Part shown: positions 34,647 to 42,970 of the stretch, piece after piece
Position numbering within the stretch: position 1 is the stretch's first letter
Layout of the letters: each line of letters opens with the position of its first letter
Source: an uncultured Flammeovirgaceae bacterium
Lineage (GTDB): Bacteria; Bacteroidota; Bacteroidia; Cytophagales; Cyclobacteriaceae
Assembly (NCBI GenBank): GCA_937883755.1
Contig: CAKZYA010000013.1
Location: 1 to 64,000, forward strand
DNA length: 64,000 bases
Direction of reading: 5' to 3'
Program-made: the position numbers and the translations under genes
The notes under the pieces: generated by a model
Told to the model about the DNA's origin: nothing
Database searches by the model: none
What the model saw: the letters and a program-made list of their open reading frames with translations, nothing else

Positions 34647-34686
34647 ATAACGGAGACTAGTCTCCGTTATACAGTTGTTGTAGGTA
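34647..34686. repeat. Palindrome plus left arm of the inverted repeat flanking the GNAT gene
   Basis: Bases 34647-34670 are a perfect 24-bp palindrome (half-site ATAACGGAGACT). Directly after it, TTGTTGTAGGTA (34675-34686) is the exact inverse of TACCTACAACAA at 35199-35210 beyond the GNAT gene. No T run follows, so it is not a terminator. Confidence 0.6.
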
Positions 34687-34704
34687 ATTTAAGAAACGAA
34701 CAGA

Positions 34705-35193
34705 TTGAACATTAGAAAAGCAACAGAAACAGATATTGATAAAGTTTGGGAAATATTCTCAAAAGTTATTGAAACAGGAGATACCTATGTATTCAATCCG
34801 AATACACCAAAAGCGGACTTAAAAAAACATTGGTTTGCGGATTATATGGAAACATATGTGATTGAAGAAAATGGACAAATACTCGGAACATATATCATTA
34901 AACCCAATCAAATTGATTTAGGAAGCCACATTGCAAATTGCAGTTATATGGTAAACCCAAATTCTCACGGAAAAGGAATTGGGAAAAAACTTTGTGAACA
35001 CTCTCTCAAAATAGCAGAGGAAAATAGCTTTGAGGGAATTCAATTCAATATTGTAGTAAGTACAAATAAAGGAGCAGTTGAATTATGGAAAAAATACGGA
35101 TTCGAAATAATTGGAACTACACCAAAAGGCTTTAGACATTCTGAATTAGGATTGGTTGATACTCACATTATGTACAAGGATTTAAATAAATAA
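34705..35193 (+). CDS. GNAT family N-acetyltransferase
   Basis: This 162-residue GCN5-related acetyltransferase shows the N-terminal IRKATETDIDKVWEIF, the central beta strand ILGTYIIKPN, and the acetyl-CoA loop NPNSHGKGIGKKLCEHSLKIA. The ending GFRHSELGLVDTHIMYKDL is typical. The substrate is unknown; members include antibiotic and small-molecule acetylases. It starts at a TTG with no clear ribosome site. Codon use and base composition are much more AT-rich than the phosphatase gene before it, and it lies between inverted structured repeats, which suggests acquisition as a mobile cassette. Confidence 0.88.
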   Translation: MNIRKATETDIDKVWEIFSKVIETGDTYVFNPNTPKADLKKHWFADYMETYVIEENGQILGTYIIKPNQIDLGSHIANCSYMVNPNSHGKGIGKKLCEHSLKIAEENSFEGIQFNIVVSTNKGAVELWKKYGFEIIGTTPKGFRHSELGLVDTHIMYKDLNK

Positions 35194-35198
35194 AAAAC

Positions 35199-35330
35199 TA
35201 CCTACAACAATGGCTATAAGTAATTGCTTGTTCATGCCTACTTCTGAAAATCTTCGCGGATTTTCAGTTTGGTGTATACTTGCAAAGTTAAATGCAAAAC
35301 CACGCAACTACTCATAGCCGAGACGTTGCT
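35199..35330. repeat. Structured attC-like palindromic element after the GNAT gene
   Basis: The element opens with TACCTACAACAA, inverse of the copy before the GNAT gene. GGCTATAAGTAATTGC (35212-35227) pairs with GCAACTACTCATAGCC (35304-35319) at 14 of 16 positions, bracketed by CAAC and GTTG. Inside is a perfect 9-bp hairpin CTGAAAATC/GATTTTCAG (35244-35267). The overall size of about 120 bp and the nested arms recall integron attC sites, but no integrase is in the window. Confidence 0.55.
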
Positions 35331-35398
35331 ATTTTGATTAAGCAGCACCAAGTTACGCTGTAAGCTTCCCTGCCAAATAAAGAGGTTTTAGATAGTTG

Positions 35399-35421
35399 AT
35401 ACCCCAAAAGGGGGTATTTTT
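35399..35421 (+). terminator. Intrinsic terminator in the 35.2-35.5 kb gap
   Basis: ATACCCC (35399-35405) pairs with GGGGTAT (35411-35417), followed by a five-T run. It could end transcription from the GNAT cassette. The rest of the gap to 35537 shows no gene. Confidence 0.65.
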
Positions 35422-35537
35422 AATTGATGTAGTTAAGATATACACTGACAGTTTGGGTAAATTGGGTTTAGTACTCTTCTTTAATAAAATCTTCCGATAG
35501 GTGTTTGTATCCTTTTTGTTTAAACTAATTACCTAAA

Positions 35538-36833
35538 ATGTATAGAAGAGACTTTATAGAAAACATTAGCAAGGCAACCTTGGCAGGGGCGCTTCCCACG
35601 AATGAGTTGGTCTTTGAGGGACGAGAGACTTTTCCATTTAAAGGACAGAATACTTTGTGGTCAGAAATTGGAGAATACTTTCCAATGGATGGTTACACAA
35701 ACCTAAGATCATTATGGACGGGAATAAGTCCGAATTTTGTTATCGAGAAATACAAAAGTAATATCGAGAAACTATTCTCCAATAAGCCCACAGATTTACG
35801 ATACAAGGGGCAAACCGATTTTGATACACAATTAAAAGCTACTAGGGAAATTGTAGCAAGTTATTTCGGAGCAGAAAGCGATGAAATTGCCTTTGTTAGA
35901 AACACTACCGAAGGCTTGATGAATGTCATCTTTGGATTGGATTTTAAGAGAGGGGATGAAATAATAATCTCAAATCAGGAATACAGCCTCGTAAAAGGAA
36001 GTCTTGAGCAATTGAAGGCTCAAAAAGGAATTGTTGTCAAACAAGTAAAATTACCACTCGAGCCTACCAGTGCCCACGATCTGGTGGAGCCATTCAAAAA
36101 TGCGCTCACTGAAAAGACAAAGGCAATTTTCTGTTGTCATGTTTATTTGAGTGGTTTGGTATTTCCTGTTAAAGAATTAAAGAAAAGTGTTGGTGAGGAT
36201 ATTTTTGTAATCGTTGATGGAGCACTGGCAATTGGCACCCTAGACTTAAACTTTACAGAACTAGGTTGCGATTTTTATGCAGGTTCTTTTCACAAAGCAA
36301 TGGGGTTACCGAGGGGAATGGGCTTCCTTTTTATGAAAAAGATACATATTGAATCTACCTGGCCCCTGTTCGGGCATTATAATATCTTTCGCAGAAAGCC
36401 AGGTTATCTATTAGATACTATAAAAAAATTTGAACACTATGGGCAATTTCCAGACTATCATTTTGTATTAATTGCTGACCTTATTGAGTTCCATGAGAAA
36501 ATTGGAAAAGCAGAAATTGAAAACAGGCTGAAATTCTTAAAAAATTATTGGACGAATAAAGTAAAAGATCATGATTCGGTAAAGTTTATTACGCCATTGA
36601 GTGATGCGTTTTCATCCTCTTTAGTAACTTTTCAAATAAAGGGTAAGACACCAAAAGAGGTAGAAACCAAACTAGAGGAAGAAAGAATCTTAGTTGCCTC
36701 TACAATGATAGACGCTTTGGAAGCAGTTGAGCCTTCTCGATATATGGCCAATGTAGTTTTCTTGAATGTTAATATTTTTAATAGTACCCAGCAACTAGAT
36801 TATTTAGCCGAAAGACTGCTTACCTTAACATAG
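35538..36833 (+). CDS. Class V aminotransferase-fold PLP-dependent enzyme (isopenicillin-N-epimerase-like)
   Basis: The 431-residue protein is a fold-type I PLP enzyme of the aminotransferase class V / cysteine desulfurase group. VRNTTEGLMNVIFGL (phosphate-binding TTEG at 123-126), VDGALAIG (PLP pyridine Asp227) and the Schiff-base Lys253 in AGSFHKAMGLPRG are visible. Position 230, commonly His in VDGAH, is Leu here. The N-terminus MYRRDFIENISKATLAGAL resembles a Tat-type leader. Related proteins act as epimerases or lyases on amino-acid substrates; the reaction is unknown. The gene is AT-rich like its neighbours from 34.7 to 37.3 kb. Confidence 0.85.
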   Translation: MYRRDFIENISKATLAGALPTNELVFEGRETFPFKGQNTLWSEIGEYFPMDGYTNLRSLWTGISPNFVIEKYKSNIEKLFSNKPTDLRYKGQTDFDTQLKATREIVASYFGAESDEIAFVRNTTEGLMNVIFGLDFKRGDEIIISNQEYSLVKGSLEQLKAQKGIVVKQVKLPLEPTSAHDLVEPFKNALTEKTKAIFCCHVYLSGLVFPVKELKKSVGEDIFVIVDGALAIGTLDLNFTELGCDFYAGSFHKAMGLPRGMGFLFMKKIHIESTWPLFGHYNIFRRKPGYLLDTIKKFEHYGQFPDYHFVLIADLIEFHEKIGKAEIENRLKFLKNYWTNKVKDHDSVKFITPLSDAFSSSLVTFQIKGKTPKEVETKLEEERILVASTMIDALEAVEPSRYMANVVFLNVNIFNSTQQLDYLAERLLTLT

Positions 36834-36901
36834 AATTAATAGCATTTTTAGGCTCAGCGATATTTAGCACTTACAGATGGACAGATAAGAAAGCAGTAAT
36901 T

Positions 36902-37249
36902 ATGGACTCTGAGAAAATAACAAAAGCGACCCACCAAGCTAAAAACGAATCAGGTGAGTTGAATTGTAAATTGACAACGCGGGAACTTCAGGAGCGAAAA
37001 AGAACCGTACTTAGAAGTTTAAAAGCCCAAATAGTTGAAAAGAAAGAATTGGAAGATGGATATGCTTTCAAGTATCCCGGAACTGATAAAATACTTGACG
37101 AGTTAATTGAGTTCATAAAAACAGAAAGGGCTTGTTGTAACTTTTTTGTTTTTGGACTATCAATAAGTGGCGACCAAAGCGAAACTTGGCTTAAACTAAC
37201 CGGACCAGAAGGAGCAAAAAAATTCATCTCAACTGAACTTGAGCTATAA
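36902..37249 (+). CDS. Conserved Bacteroidota protein of unknown function (ERACCNF motif)
   Basis: A 115-residue soluble protein. Its centre has the ordered pattern KKELEDGYAFKYPGTDKILDE, and then ERACCNFFVFGLSI. The C-terminus ends GAKKFISTELEL. I recall this arrangement from unnamed conserved Bacteroidota proteins but know no function. The vicinal Cys pair could bind a thiophilic metal, which is inference. It lies 68 bp after the PLP enzyme, in the same AT-rich segment. Confidence 0.72.
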   Translation: MDSEKITKATHQAKNESGELNCKLTTRELQERKRTVLRSLKAQIVEKKELEDGYAFKYPGTDKILDELIEFIKTERACCNFFVFGLSISGDQSETWLKLTGPEGAKKFISTELEL

Positions 37250-37385
37250 AAAGTGGTCTACGCGGCACAAAGGTGTTATCAGTCACCTCAAAAAGTTAAA
37301 GAAATAAAAATTCTGGTAGTTAGACATCAAACTACAAGCTGAAAATTAATTCATCATCTATCTATTCATCTTGAATACATTTTTC

Positions 37386-37444
37386 TAAACAGTCTTGTTT
37401 AATAAAATAAAGATTGCTAGCTTTGTTCTAAACATTACTGTTTA
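37386..37444 (+). promoter_or_regulatory. tetR operon promoter with twin TAAACA-N4-TGTTTA operators
   Basis: Two 16-bp palindromes of form TAAACA-N4-TGTTTA lie at 37386-37401 and 37429-37444, 43 bp apart (about four helical turns). Between them, TAGCTTTG at 37418-37425 is a perfect Bacteroidota -7 box, with a TTG near 37396 as a candidate -33. The second operator covers the expected start site and ends three bases before the ATG at 37448. This is the layout of an autoregulated repressor. Confidence 0.8.
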
Positions 37445-37447
37445 ATA

Positions 37448-37999
37448 ATGCCTAAAATTGTTGCTCAGAAAACCGAATGGATTGAACTTGGATTCGAACT
37501 GTTCACTAAATACGGTGCACAAGGGGTGAACGTAGAAAAGATGGCTGACAAGCTAAAATGCAACCGATCGAGCTTCTACTGGCACTTTAATTCCAAAAAA
37601 GAGTTTATCGACCAAGTTATAGAGAACTGGAAGGAAACCGATACCGATCAGATTATCCGATTAACTGAACAGGTCGATACTCCCGAGAAACAGCTAGAAG
37701 TGCTAGTGAAAACCGTTTTTAAGAAAGACCCTAACATTGATTTTGTTTTTTACCTCAAGCGGTATGCACTTCAGCAAGCCAGAGTACAAACTATTATCGA
37801 TGAGGTAGATAATCACCGAATTAATTATGTTGCTACCCTTCTCCAGAATTTAGGCTCTGAAGAACGGGAAGCCTACATCAAAGCGCAAGTATTTTACAAG
37901 TATCTAATAGGCTACCATGAAATGATCCGGTATAAAAAGCAAGATAAAAACTACGTACAGCAAGTGTACGAAGAGCTAAAATACATTTTGCCACAATGA
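37448..37999 (+). CDS. TetR/AcrR family transcriptional regulator
   Basis: The N-terminal 55 residues form a TetR-type helix-turn-helix: FTKYGAQGVNVEKMADKLKCNRSSFYWHFNSKKEFID. The remaining helices form the ligand-binding and dimer domain, whose inducer is unknown. Total length is 183 residues. Twin palindromes in its promoter make autoregulation very likely. Its stop overlaps the start of the SRPBCC gene by four bases (ATGA), and the oxidoreductase remnant overlaps that gene, so the three form one operon. Confidence 0.94.
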   Translation: MPKIVAQKTEWIELGFELFTKYGAQGVNVEKMADKLKCNRSSFYWHFNSKKEFIDQVIENWKETDTDQIIRLTEQVDTPEKQLEVLVKTVFKKDPNIDFVFYLKRYALQQARVQTIIDEVDNHRINYVATLLQNLGSEEREAYIKAQVFYKYLIGYHEMIRYKKQDKNYVQQVYEELKYILPQ

Positions 38000-38553
38000 A
38001 AGTACTGATCTACAAAACAATATTAATTGTATGCTTCATTACAACTTTACCTGTAAAAATTATGGCACAAACCGAATTCATCATTAGCGTCGATTTATCC
38101 CACCCCCGCAATCATGTCTGGCACGAAATAACCGATTTCCCTTCGTACCCCTCCTGGAATAAGGTGCTTCGTATGGCTGATAATGATCAGCTTGAGGTGG
38201 GCAAAAAATTTCAGGTTCAGATCAAAACGAAAGATGGAAAGTCTTCAAGATTTAAGGCAGTAATGCTAGAGAAGAAAGACCAGCAGTACTTTGTCGCCCG
38301 ACAAAAAATTTTAGGTAGATGGTTTTTCACCGCAACCCACTATTTTATTGTGGAAGAAATTGAAAGCAATTCCATTAAGTTCATTCAAAAATGGGAACTC
38401 ACTGGATTAGTTAGCCTTCTGTTTAAAAGAATGATTTTCCGGCAATTAGAAGAATTTAATCAGATGAATACTGATCTTAAAAGCCATATGGATACTAAAT
38501 ACTCGGATTCTACTACCTATGAAAAAGATCGCCTTATTCAACGGACATCCTGA
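37996..38553 (+). CDS. Secreted SRPBCC/START-like lipid-binding family protein
   Basis: This 185-residue protein has a signal-like N-terminus (to IMAQ, about residue 25) and then an SRPBCC fold. The strand HVWHEITDFPSYPSWNKVLRM matches the polyketide-cyclase/START-like opening, followed by FQVQIKTKDG, RWFFTATHYFIVEEI and the long C-terminal helix that closes the hydrophobic pocket. Such proteins bind hydrophobic ligands. It is the second gene of the TetR operon, overlapping the regulator by four bases and the next gene by 35 bases. Confidence 0.85.
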   Translation: MKVLIYKTILIVCFITTLPVKIMAQTEFIISVDLSHPRNHVWHEITDFPSYPSWNKVLRMADNDQLEVGKKFQVQIKTKDGKSSRFKAVMLEKKDQQYFVARQKILGRWFFTATHYFIVEEIESNSIKFIQKWELTGLVSLLFKRMIFRQLEEFNQMNTDLKSHMDTKYSDSTTYEKDRLIQRTS

Positions 38554-39098
38554 TGAGGACAGCTTTTGCGCCGCTATTTCACAATCTTATCTGGCGGGGG
38601 CAGAGAAATCCGGAGCTTCTATCCGCACGATCAATATTCGGGACTTAGATTTTAATCCTAACCTACAATTTGGTTACCGGAAACGAACAGAACTGGAACC
38701 CGATTTACTCGCTGCCCAAGAAGCACTAAAGTGGGCTGATCATCTAGTATGGGTGTATCCGGTCTGGTGGGGGTCGGTATCAGCCATCATGAAGGGCTTT
38801 TTAGATCGAGTTCTGTTGCCCGGTTTTGCCTTCAAGAAGAAGGAAGATTCGCTTTAGTGGGTATAAATACTTGACGGGTAAAACTGCCCGAATCATCTGT
38901 ACAATGGATCAACCACTCTGGTACTATTCGTTAGTTTACGAAGCTCCGAGCCATAAAGCAATGAAGAAATTAACCATGCAGTTCATCGGAGCACGTAAAG
39001 TGAAGATCACCGCTATTAGCACTATCCGTAACTCCTCGTCCGATTTTCGTAAAAAGTGGCTCACCAAAGTAGAGAAGCTTGGTCTTGCTAATGCCTAG
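38519..39098 (+). pseudogene. NAD(P)H:quinone-reductase-like flavodoxin gene, disrupted
   Basis: Two adjacent frames together make one flavodoxin-2 family (NQO1/KefF-like) oxidoreductase. The first (38519-38857) has IALFNGHPDEDSFCAAI and HLVWVYPVWWGSVSAIMKGFLDRV. The second frame resumes at KYLTGKTARIICTMDQPLWYYSL and runs to 39098. Two changes separate them: a TAG at 38855-38857 where a Trp codon is expected, and one extra base shortly after, where the family has WWDKYLTGK. The last exon-like part begins with no proper start. It overlaps the SRPBCC gene. Two lesions argue for decay, not a single sequencing error. Confidence 0.8.
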
Positions 39099-39217
39099 AT
39101 AACAAGCAGTTGAGTCTGCTAACTATCTGCTGTTTAGCTTGCTGATATTTCTTGTTTACTTTCGCCCAATTCATTATTTTAAAGGAGTAAAAAGCCCGAA
39201 AGTATAATTCAACTCCT

Positions 39218-39790
39218 ATGAAAAAACTCCTCCTCCTCTCCCTGGTTATTTTATCTATACCGGTAATTGGTCAAGACAAACTGAGTGTTCAAGTTGGAGC
39301 TACGTTTAACGTCTCTGACGATGAGTTTAATAACACTACCGCACTAGGATTATATTTGGAACCTAATTATCAACTCAATGATAAAATTCGTTTGGGAGCA
39401 CGGATAGAACCTACCGCCCTAGCCTATGGAATACTAACTTTGGAGGGAAATTGTAGTACCGGATGTAAAGAAGGTGCTAACTTTCTGCTAATCAATTATC
39501 TGAAGGGAGAGTATTTGCTAGGGCAACCTAAGTACGGATCTAATAATGGTAAGCGTCAGGCATATATTGGGGTAAATCTGGCAATGCTTACTCACCGACG
39601 TTACATTATTACTTCTCGAGTGGCTGGCAATTGGGAAAATACCCGAAGGGTTGTGACCAATCTGGGGGTTGGCCCTCGCTTCGGGGTGTTACTTGGACGA
39701 ATCGATCTTTCGGCATCTTACATTCTTACCGGAAACGATTTTCGAAATTTCGTTGGTCTTAATTTAGGCTATCATTTTTGGAACTTTTAG
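39218..39790 (+). CDS. Outer-membrane beta-barrel protein
   Basis: The 190-residue product has a signal peptide (to IGQ, about residue 18) and alternating amphipathic strands ending in an aromatic C-terminal strand (NLGYHFWNF), the shape of an 8-stranded OmpX/OmpW-like barrel. No specific family was recognised. A purine-rich site (AAAGGAG) lies about 30 bp upstream. It is convergent with the sugar isomerase gene. Confidence 0.8.
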   Translation: MKKLLLLSLVILSIPVIGQDKLSVQVGATFNVSDDEFNNTTALGLYLEPNYQLNDKIRLGARIEPTALAYGILTLEGNCSTGCKEGANFLLINYLKGEYLLGQPKYGSNNGKRQAYIGVNLAMLTHRRYIITSRVAGNWENTRRVVTNLGVGPRFGVLLGRIDLSASYILTGNDFRNFVGLNLGYHFWNF

Positions 39791-39817
39791 TCCCTCAGAA
39801 GTACTCCAGCGTAAATC

Positions 39818-40723
39818 TTATGATTCTATTGTTTCTAGCGCATCTCGAGCTTCTTGTAAAAAAGCAATTACTTTTTGGTAGGGATCGCCCGAACCCAAGG
39901 TTTCCAATGGTAAGTAGCCTCGGTAGCCTGACTCGTAAATAATACGAAACAGCTTAACTAAATCTGTTTTCTGTTTCTGCTGCCGCTCATACACGTTTTC
40001 CTTAATTTGCCAGTTGACGGCATACTGAGTTGTTTCGGCAATCTCAGCATAAGGGTCAGCCGTACGGTAGCTGCCAATATCTAGCATTAAACCTAGCCAC
40101 TCCGAATCAATGCTATCCATGATTTGATGCACCTGATGAGCGGTTTTCACAAACTCGTTATGATTCTGAAGTGCCACAATAATTCCCTTCTGCTTTCCGT
40201 AGCCTGCGCACTGGCGAATGCTCTCTAGCACCCATCGCGTAGTCTCTTCTTCAGTAGCATCTTCACTTTTTTTCTTTCCAGCAAAGATGCGTACCATCGG
40301 TGCTCCGAGCTTCACTGCAGCATCAATCCAATTACAAACTAGCTGAACGTCATCGGCACGTTTTTGCTCATCAGATTGTGTAAAGGTATTTCTAACGCCC
40401 GTTCCGCTAAAAACCAATCCCCGCCGATGAGCCTTACGCTTTATCTCGTACAGAAAAGCATCTTCAGGTACCTCAGGGTAAGTAGAAAAATAGTAAGCCG
40501 TCAAATCCAAGGCTGGAATGAAGTGATCCGCCGTGAAATCCAATAAATCATCCAATGACATTTCTCCTGCTCGCAATGGCTGATTGAAAGAATATGCATT
40601 CAGGCTTAACCGAAAGGGTAAATTATCCATAGTAGCTGACGTTTTTCTCTTTGTAGAAAGAGTCAAGAGTGGCGTAGCAGACAAGGACTTGATTAAATGG
40701 CGACGAGAAATCGGATATTTCAT
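39818..40723 (-). CDS. Sugar phosphate isomerase/epimerase, Tat-type signal
   Basis: From ATG at 40723 the product is 301 residues and starts with a twin-arginine-like leader (ISRRHLIKSLSATPLLTLST). The mature part is a xylose-isomerase-like TIM barrel: LSLNAYSFNQPL, the central strand VRIFAGKK, VALQNHNEF, LMLDIGSY, and a C-terminal LPLETLGSGDPY, with His and acidic residues positioned for metal binding. Substrate unknown. A longer form from 40837 would bury the leader, so it was rejected. A 25-bp palindrome lies upstream between this gene and the divergent AraC-type regulator. Confidence 0.87.
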   Translation of the reverse strand: MKYPISRRHLIKSLSATPLLTLSTKRKTSATMDNLPFRLSLNAYSFNQPLRAGEMSLDDLLDFTADHFIPALDLTAYYFSTYPEVPEDAFLYEIKRKAHRRGLVFSGTGVRNTFTQSDEQKRADDVQLVCNWIDAAVKLGAPMVRIFAGKKKSEDATEEETTRWVLESIRQCAGYGKQKGIIVALQNHNEFVKTAHQVHQIMDSIDSEWLGLMLDIGSYRTADPYAEIAETTQYAVNWQIKENVYERQQKQKTDLVKLFRIIYESGYRGYLPLETLGSGDPYQKVIAFLQEARDALETIES

Positions 40724-40866
40724 TTTTAGCAAATTATCTCTCGAATATAACACATCTCTAAGAACACCCCTTGCTGTTATTTCTTCTTGGCAATATTTGT
40801 CTGCATCATGAGAAGTAGTACCTGCAACTTTTAGCACTCAATATTCGCGAAATTGAAAATGGGAAG

Positions 40867-40891
40867 GTGTATCATTAAATTAATGATACAC
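40867..40891. promoter_or_regulatory. Perfect 25-bp palindrome between divergent genes
   Basis: Arms GTGTATCATTAA (40867-40878) and TTAATGATACAC (40880-40891) flank a single central A. It lies in the 252-bp region between the isomerase start (40723) and the AraC-type regulator start (40976), without a T run. It has the look of an operator for a dimeric regulator. Confidence 0.65.
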
Positions 40892-40975
40892 TACTTATTA
40901 TCCTGAGTAGCCTCAGCTCAAAACATGAGAAAAATCACGGAAACTAATTCTCATTGTACAATCGTTTAGCATAAA

Positions 40976-42106
40976 ATGAATTTCACTCTCTTAGATTTAC
41001 TAGTACTGTCGGGTATAGTACTTAGTCTTTTTTTAGTGTCCTTAATTTTTGGCTCAAAGTCCTTCAGAGGAGATATTCATGGGTACTTTGCGATTACTAT
41101 TATTTCATTAAACTTTTACCTTACCTATACCCGGTTCGAGGCATATGTGCCCTCGAATGGGATTATGGAATTAGTCAGTTGGGACCTCTTATTTCCGTTT
41201 GCCTTTCTGATGTATACTCTAAAAGTAATAAAACACCCCCTAGGTGCAAACAAAAAGATTTGGCTTTTAGCTTTACCCTTTCTGATACTAAGTATTTTTC
41301 AAATCGTCGATTTCTTTTTTGATTTTGATGTATACGATTGGCTGGCAGGTGGCCGTGATGAGCAACTGGCCATGCTTGTTGAAATGAGGGTGTTCAGCTT
41401 CATGCCGTATTCAATTGCATTAGTAGGATTTTCTTACGTGAAGATTAGAGAAGCCAAAAACCTTTACAGATCGGAGAAGCAATGGTTAGCATTTAATAGT
41501 ATTGCCATTTTAGCTTTTTTGATAAGCTGCCTGTTCAGCGACTTTATTTCTGCATTATTTGATTACCCCATATGGGAATACCTTTTAGCCTCTTTAGCTG
41601 TATTTCTAATAGTAACAACATATCGGGGTATCCATCATCTCAACATCTCCGAGCAAAGAAGGCAACTGAGAGCAGTCAACTATCTTGAAAAGATAAATCA
41701 GGAGAAGAAATTGTCTCTAGCTTCCGCCAAGCAGAGCAACCAAAAACAGTTTTCTGAAAAGACATTCAAAAAAATCCAAAAGTTGCAGTCATTAATGATA
41801 GATGATTTTTTGTACCAAAACCCTGACTTAACTCGTAGTGTAGTAGCTCAAGCACTTGATCTGAGTGATGGTTATTTAAGTGACCTCTTAAGTACTCATC
41901 TAAATACGAGCTTTAATGATTACATAAATAAGTTTAGGGTAAAACATGCGGTAAAAATGCTCAATGATAAAAAATTTGACTTATTCTCAATTGAGGCTAT
42001 TGGTTATGATTCAGGCTTTAAATCAAAAAGTGTGTTTTATAGCGCATTTAAAAAACTTACTCAGCAAACCCCGGGTGAATACCGTAAGTCGCTAAATTTG
42101 TCCTGA
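40976..42106 (+). CDS. Membrane-anchored AraC-type transcriptional regulator
   Basis: The 376-residue protein has about six to seven TM helices in the first 220 residues, beginning LLDLLVLSGIVLSLFLVSLIFG. A linker follows, then a C-terminal AraC/XylS helix-turn-helix pair: RSVVAQALDLSDGYLSDLL and IEAIGYDSGFKSKSVFYSAFKKLTQQTPGEYR. This architecture is seen in Bacteroidota regulators that sense extracytoplasmic signals, but the ligand is unknown. It is divergent from the isomerase gene with the 25-bp palindrome between them. Composition is AT-rich. Confidence 0.9.
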   Translation: MNFTLLDLLVLSGIVLSLFLVSLIFGSKSFRGDIHGYFAITIISLNFYLTYTRFEAYVPSNGIMELVSWDLLFPFAFLMYTLKVIKHPLGANKKIWLLALPFLILSIFQIVDFFFDFDVYDWLAGGRDEQLAMLVEMRVFSFMPYSIALVGFSYVKIREAKNLYRSEKQWLAFNSIAILAFLISCLFSDFISALFDYPIWEYLLASLAVFLIVTTYRGIHHLNISEQRRQLRAVNYLEKINQEKKLSLASAKQSNQKQFSEKTFKKIQKLQSLMIDDFLYQNPDLTRSVVAQALDLSDGYLSDLLSTHLNTSFNDYINKFRVKHAVKMLNDKKFDLFSIEAIGYDSGFKSKSVFYSAFKKLTQQTPGEYRKSLNLS

Positions 42107-42136
42107 ATTATTAGAATCCTGATAAATTCATACCAC

Positions 42137-42163
42137 CTGACTACTCAAAAGAATAATAGTCAG
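42137..42163. repeat. Hairpin between the AraC-type and SGNH hydrolase genes
   Basis: CTGACTA (42137-42143) and TAGTCAG (42157-42163) form a 7-bp stem. No T run follows, so its role is uncertain. Confidence 0.3.
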
Positions 42164-42205
42164 ACAAAAGGCTTGTTATTTACTGAAAAATAAAACGTAC
42201 TAAAG

Positions 42206-42970
42206 ATGATAGTAAAATTTCAGGCAAGCATCTACATCAGGCTTTTTATGGCTATTGTACTAATCGGAATGATTCTATCCAGTTGCCAAGGTGATGATGG
42301 TAAACCTAAACCACTTAGTAAATCGATTAATAAAATTATGCCGTTAGGTGCCTCTCGAGTTGAAGGGGCAAGATCAGAATTTGAAAGCTACCGCTATGAA
42401 TTATGGAAGTTACTTGTAGATGGTGGATGGGAGTTCGACTACATAGGAACAATGACCGATGATGCCTCCTACAGCAACTTCTCCAATTTATCATTTGATA
42501 CAGACCATGAAGGAAGAGGCGGTTGGACATCAGATGAAATACTAGCAAACGTTAATGAGTGGTTAGGAGAAGTAGGCTCCCCCGATATAGTATTGTTCAG
42601 TTCACCGGGAGGCAACGACATTTTGAATGGTTTAATACCTTTTGATAGAACCGTTTCTAACATAAATGGAATCATAGATATACTACAAGCACAGAACCCT
42701 AACGTAACTATAATTATTGAAGAATTAGCCCCCGGACAGTCAAGCTTCATGACAGCTGAGTTGAGTGCTAACTTTAGTGCTATACAGCAAGAGGTGAAAA
42801 TTATAGCTAACGAGCAAACCTCTGTTACTTCACAAGTCATCACAGTTAATATGTATACCGGATTTAATGACTCATATCTTGCTGATGATGTACACTATAA
42901 TGAGGCTGGTGCAAAATTTATAGCTGACCGATATTACGACATCCTTCAAAACGTGCTGAAGTCCGAATGA
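42206..42970 (+). CDS. SGNH/GDSL-type hydrolase lipoprotein
   Basis: The 254-residue protein has a lipoprotein signal ending in SSCQGD (Cys27). An SGNH hydrolase domain follows. Block I reads IMPLGASRVEG (nucleophile Ser50), block III is SPGGND with the Asn, and block V is DDVHYNEAGAKF with the catalytic Asp/His pair near residue 230. Members deacetylate or de-esterify glycans and lipids. It follows the AraC-type gene, which may control it. Surface or periplasmic location is expected. Confidence 0.88.
   Translation: MIVKFQASIYIRLFMAIVLIGMILSSCQGDDGKPKPLSKSINKIMPLGASRVEGARSEFESYRYELWKLLVDGGWEFDYIGTMTDDASYSNFSNLSFDTDHEGRGGWTSDEILANVNEWLGEVGSPDIVLFSSPGGNDILNGLIPFDRTVSNINGIIDILQAQNPNVTIIIEELAPGQSSFMTAELSANFSAIQQEVKIIANEQTSVTSQVITVNMYTGFNDSYLADDVHYNEAGAKFIADRYYDILQNVLKSE

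Noticed and set aside
34647-34670. 24-bp palindrome as a transcription terminator
   Set aside because: No T run follows on either strand, and the perfect symmetry suits a recombination or regulator site better.
34705-35330. Integron with an integrase
   Set aside because: No tyrosine recombinase gene was found in the window; only the cassette-like repeats are present.
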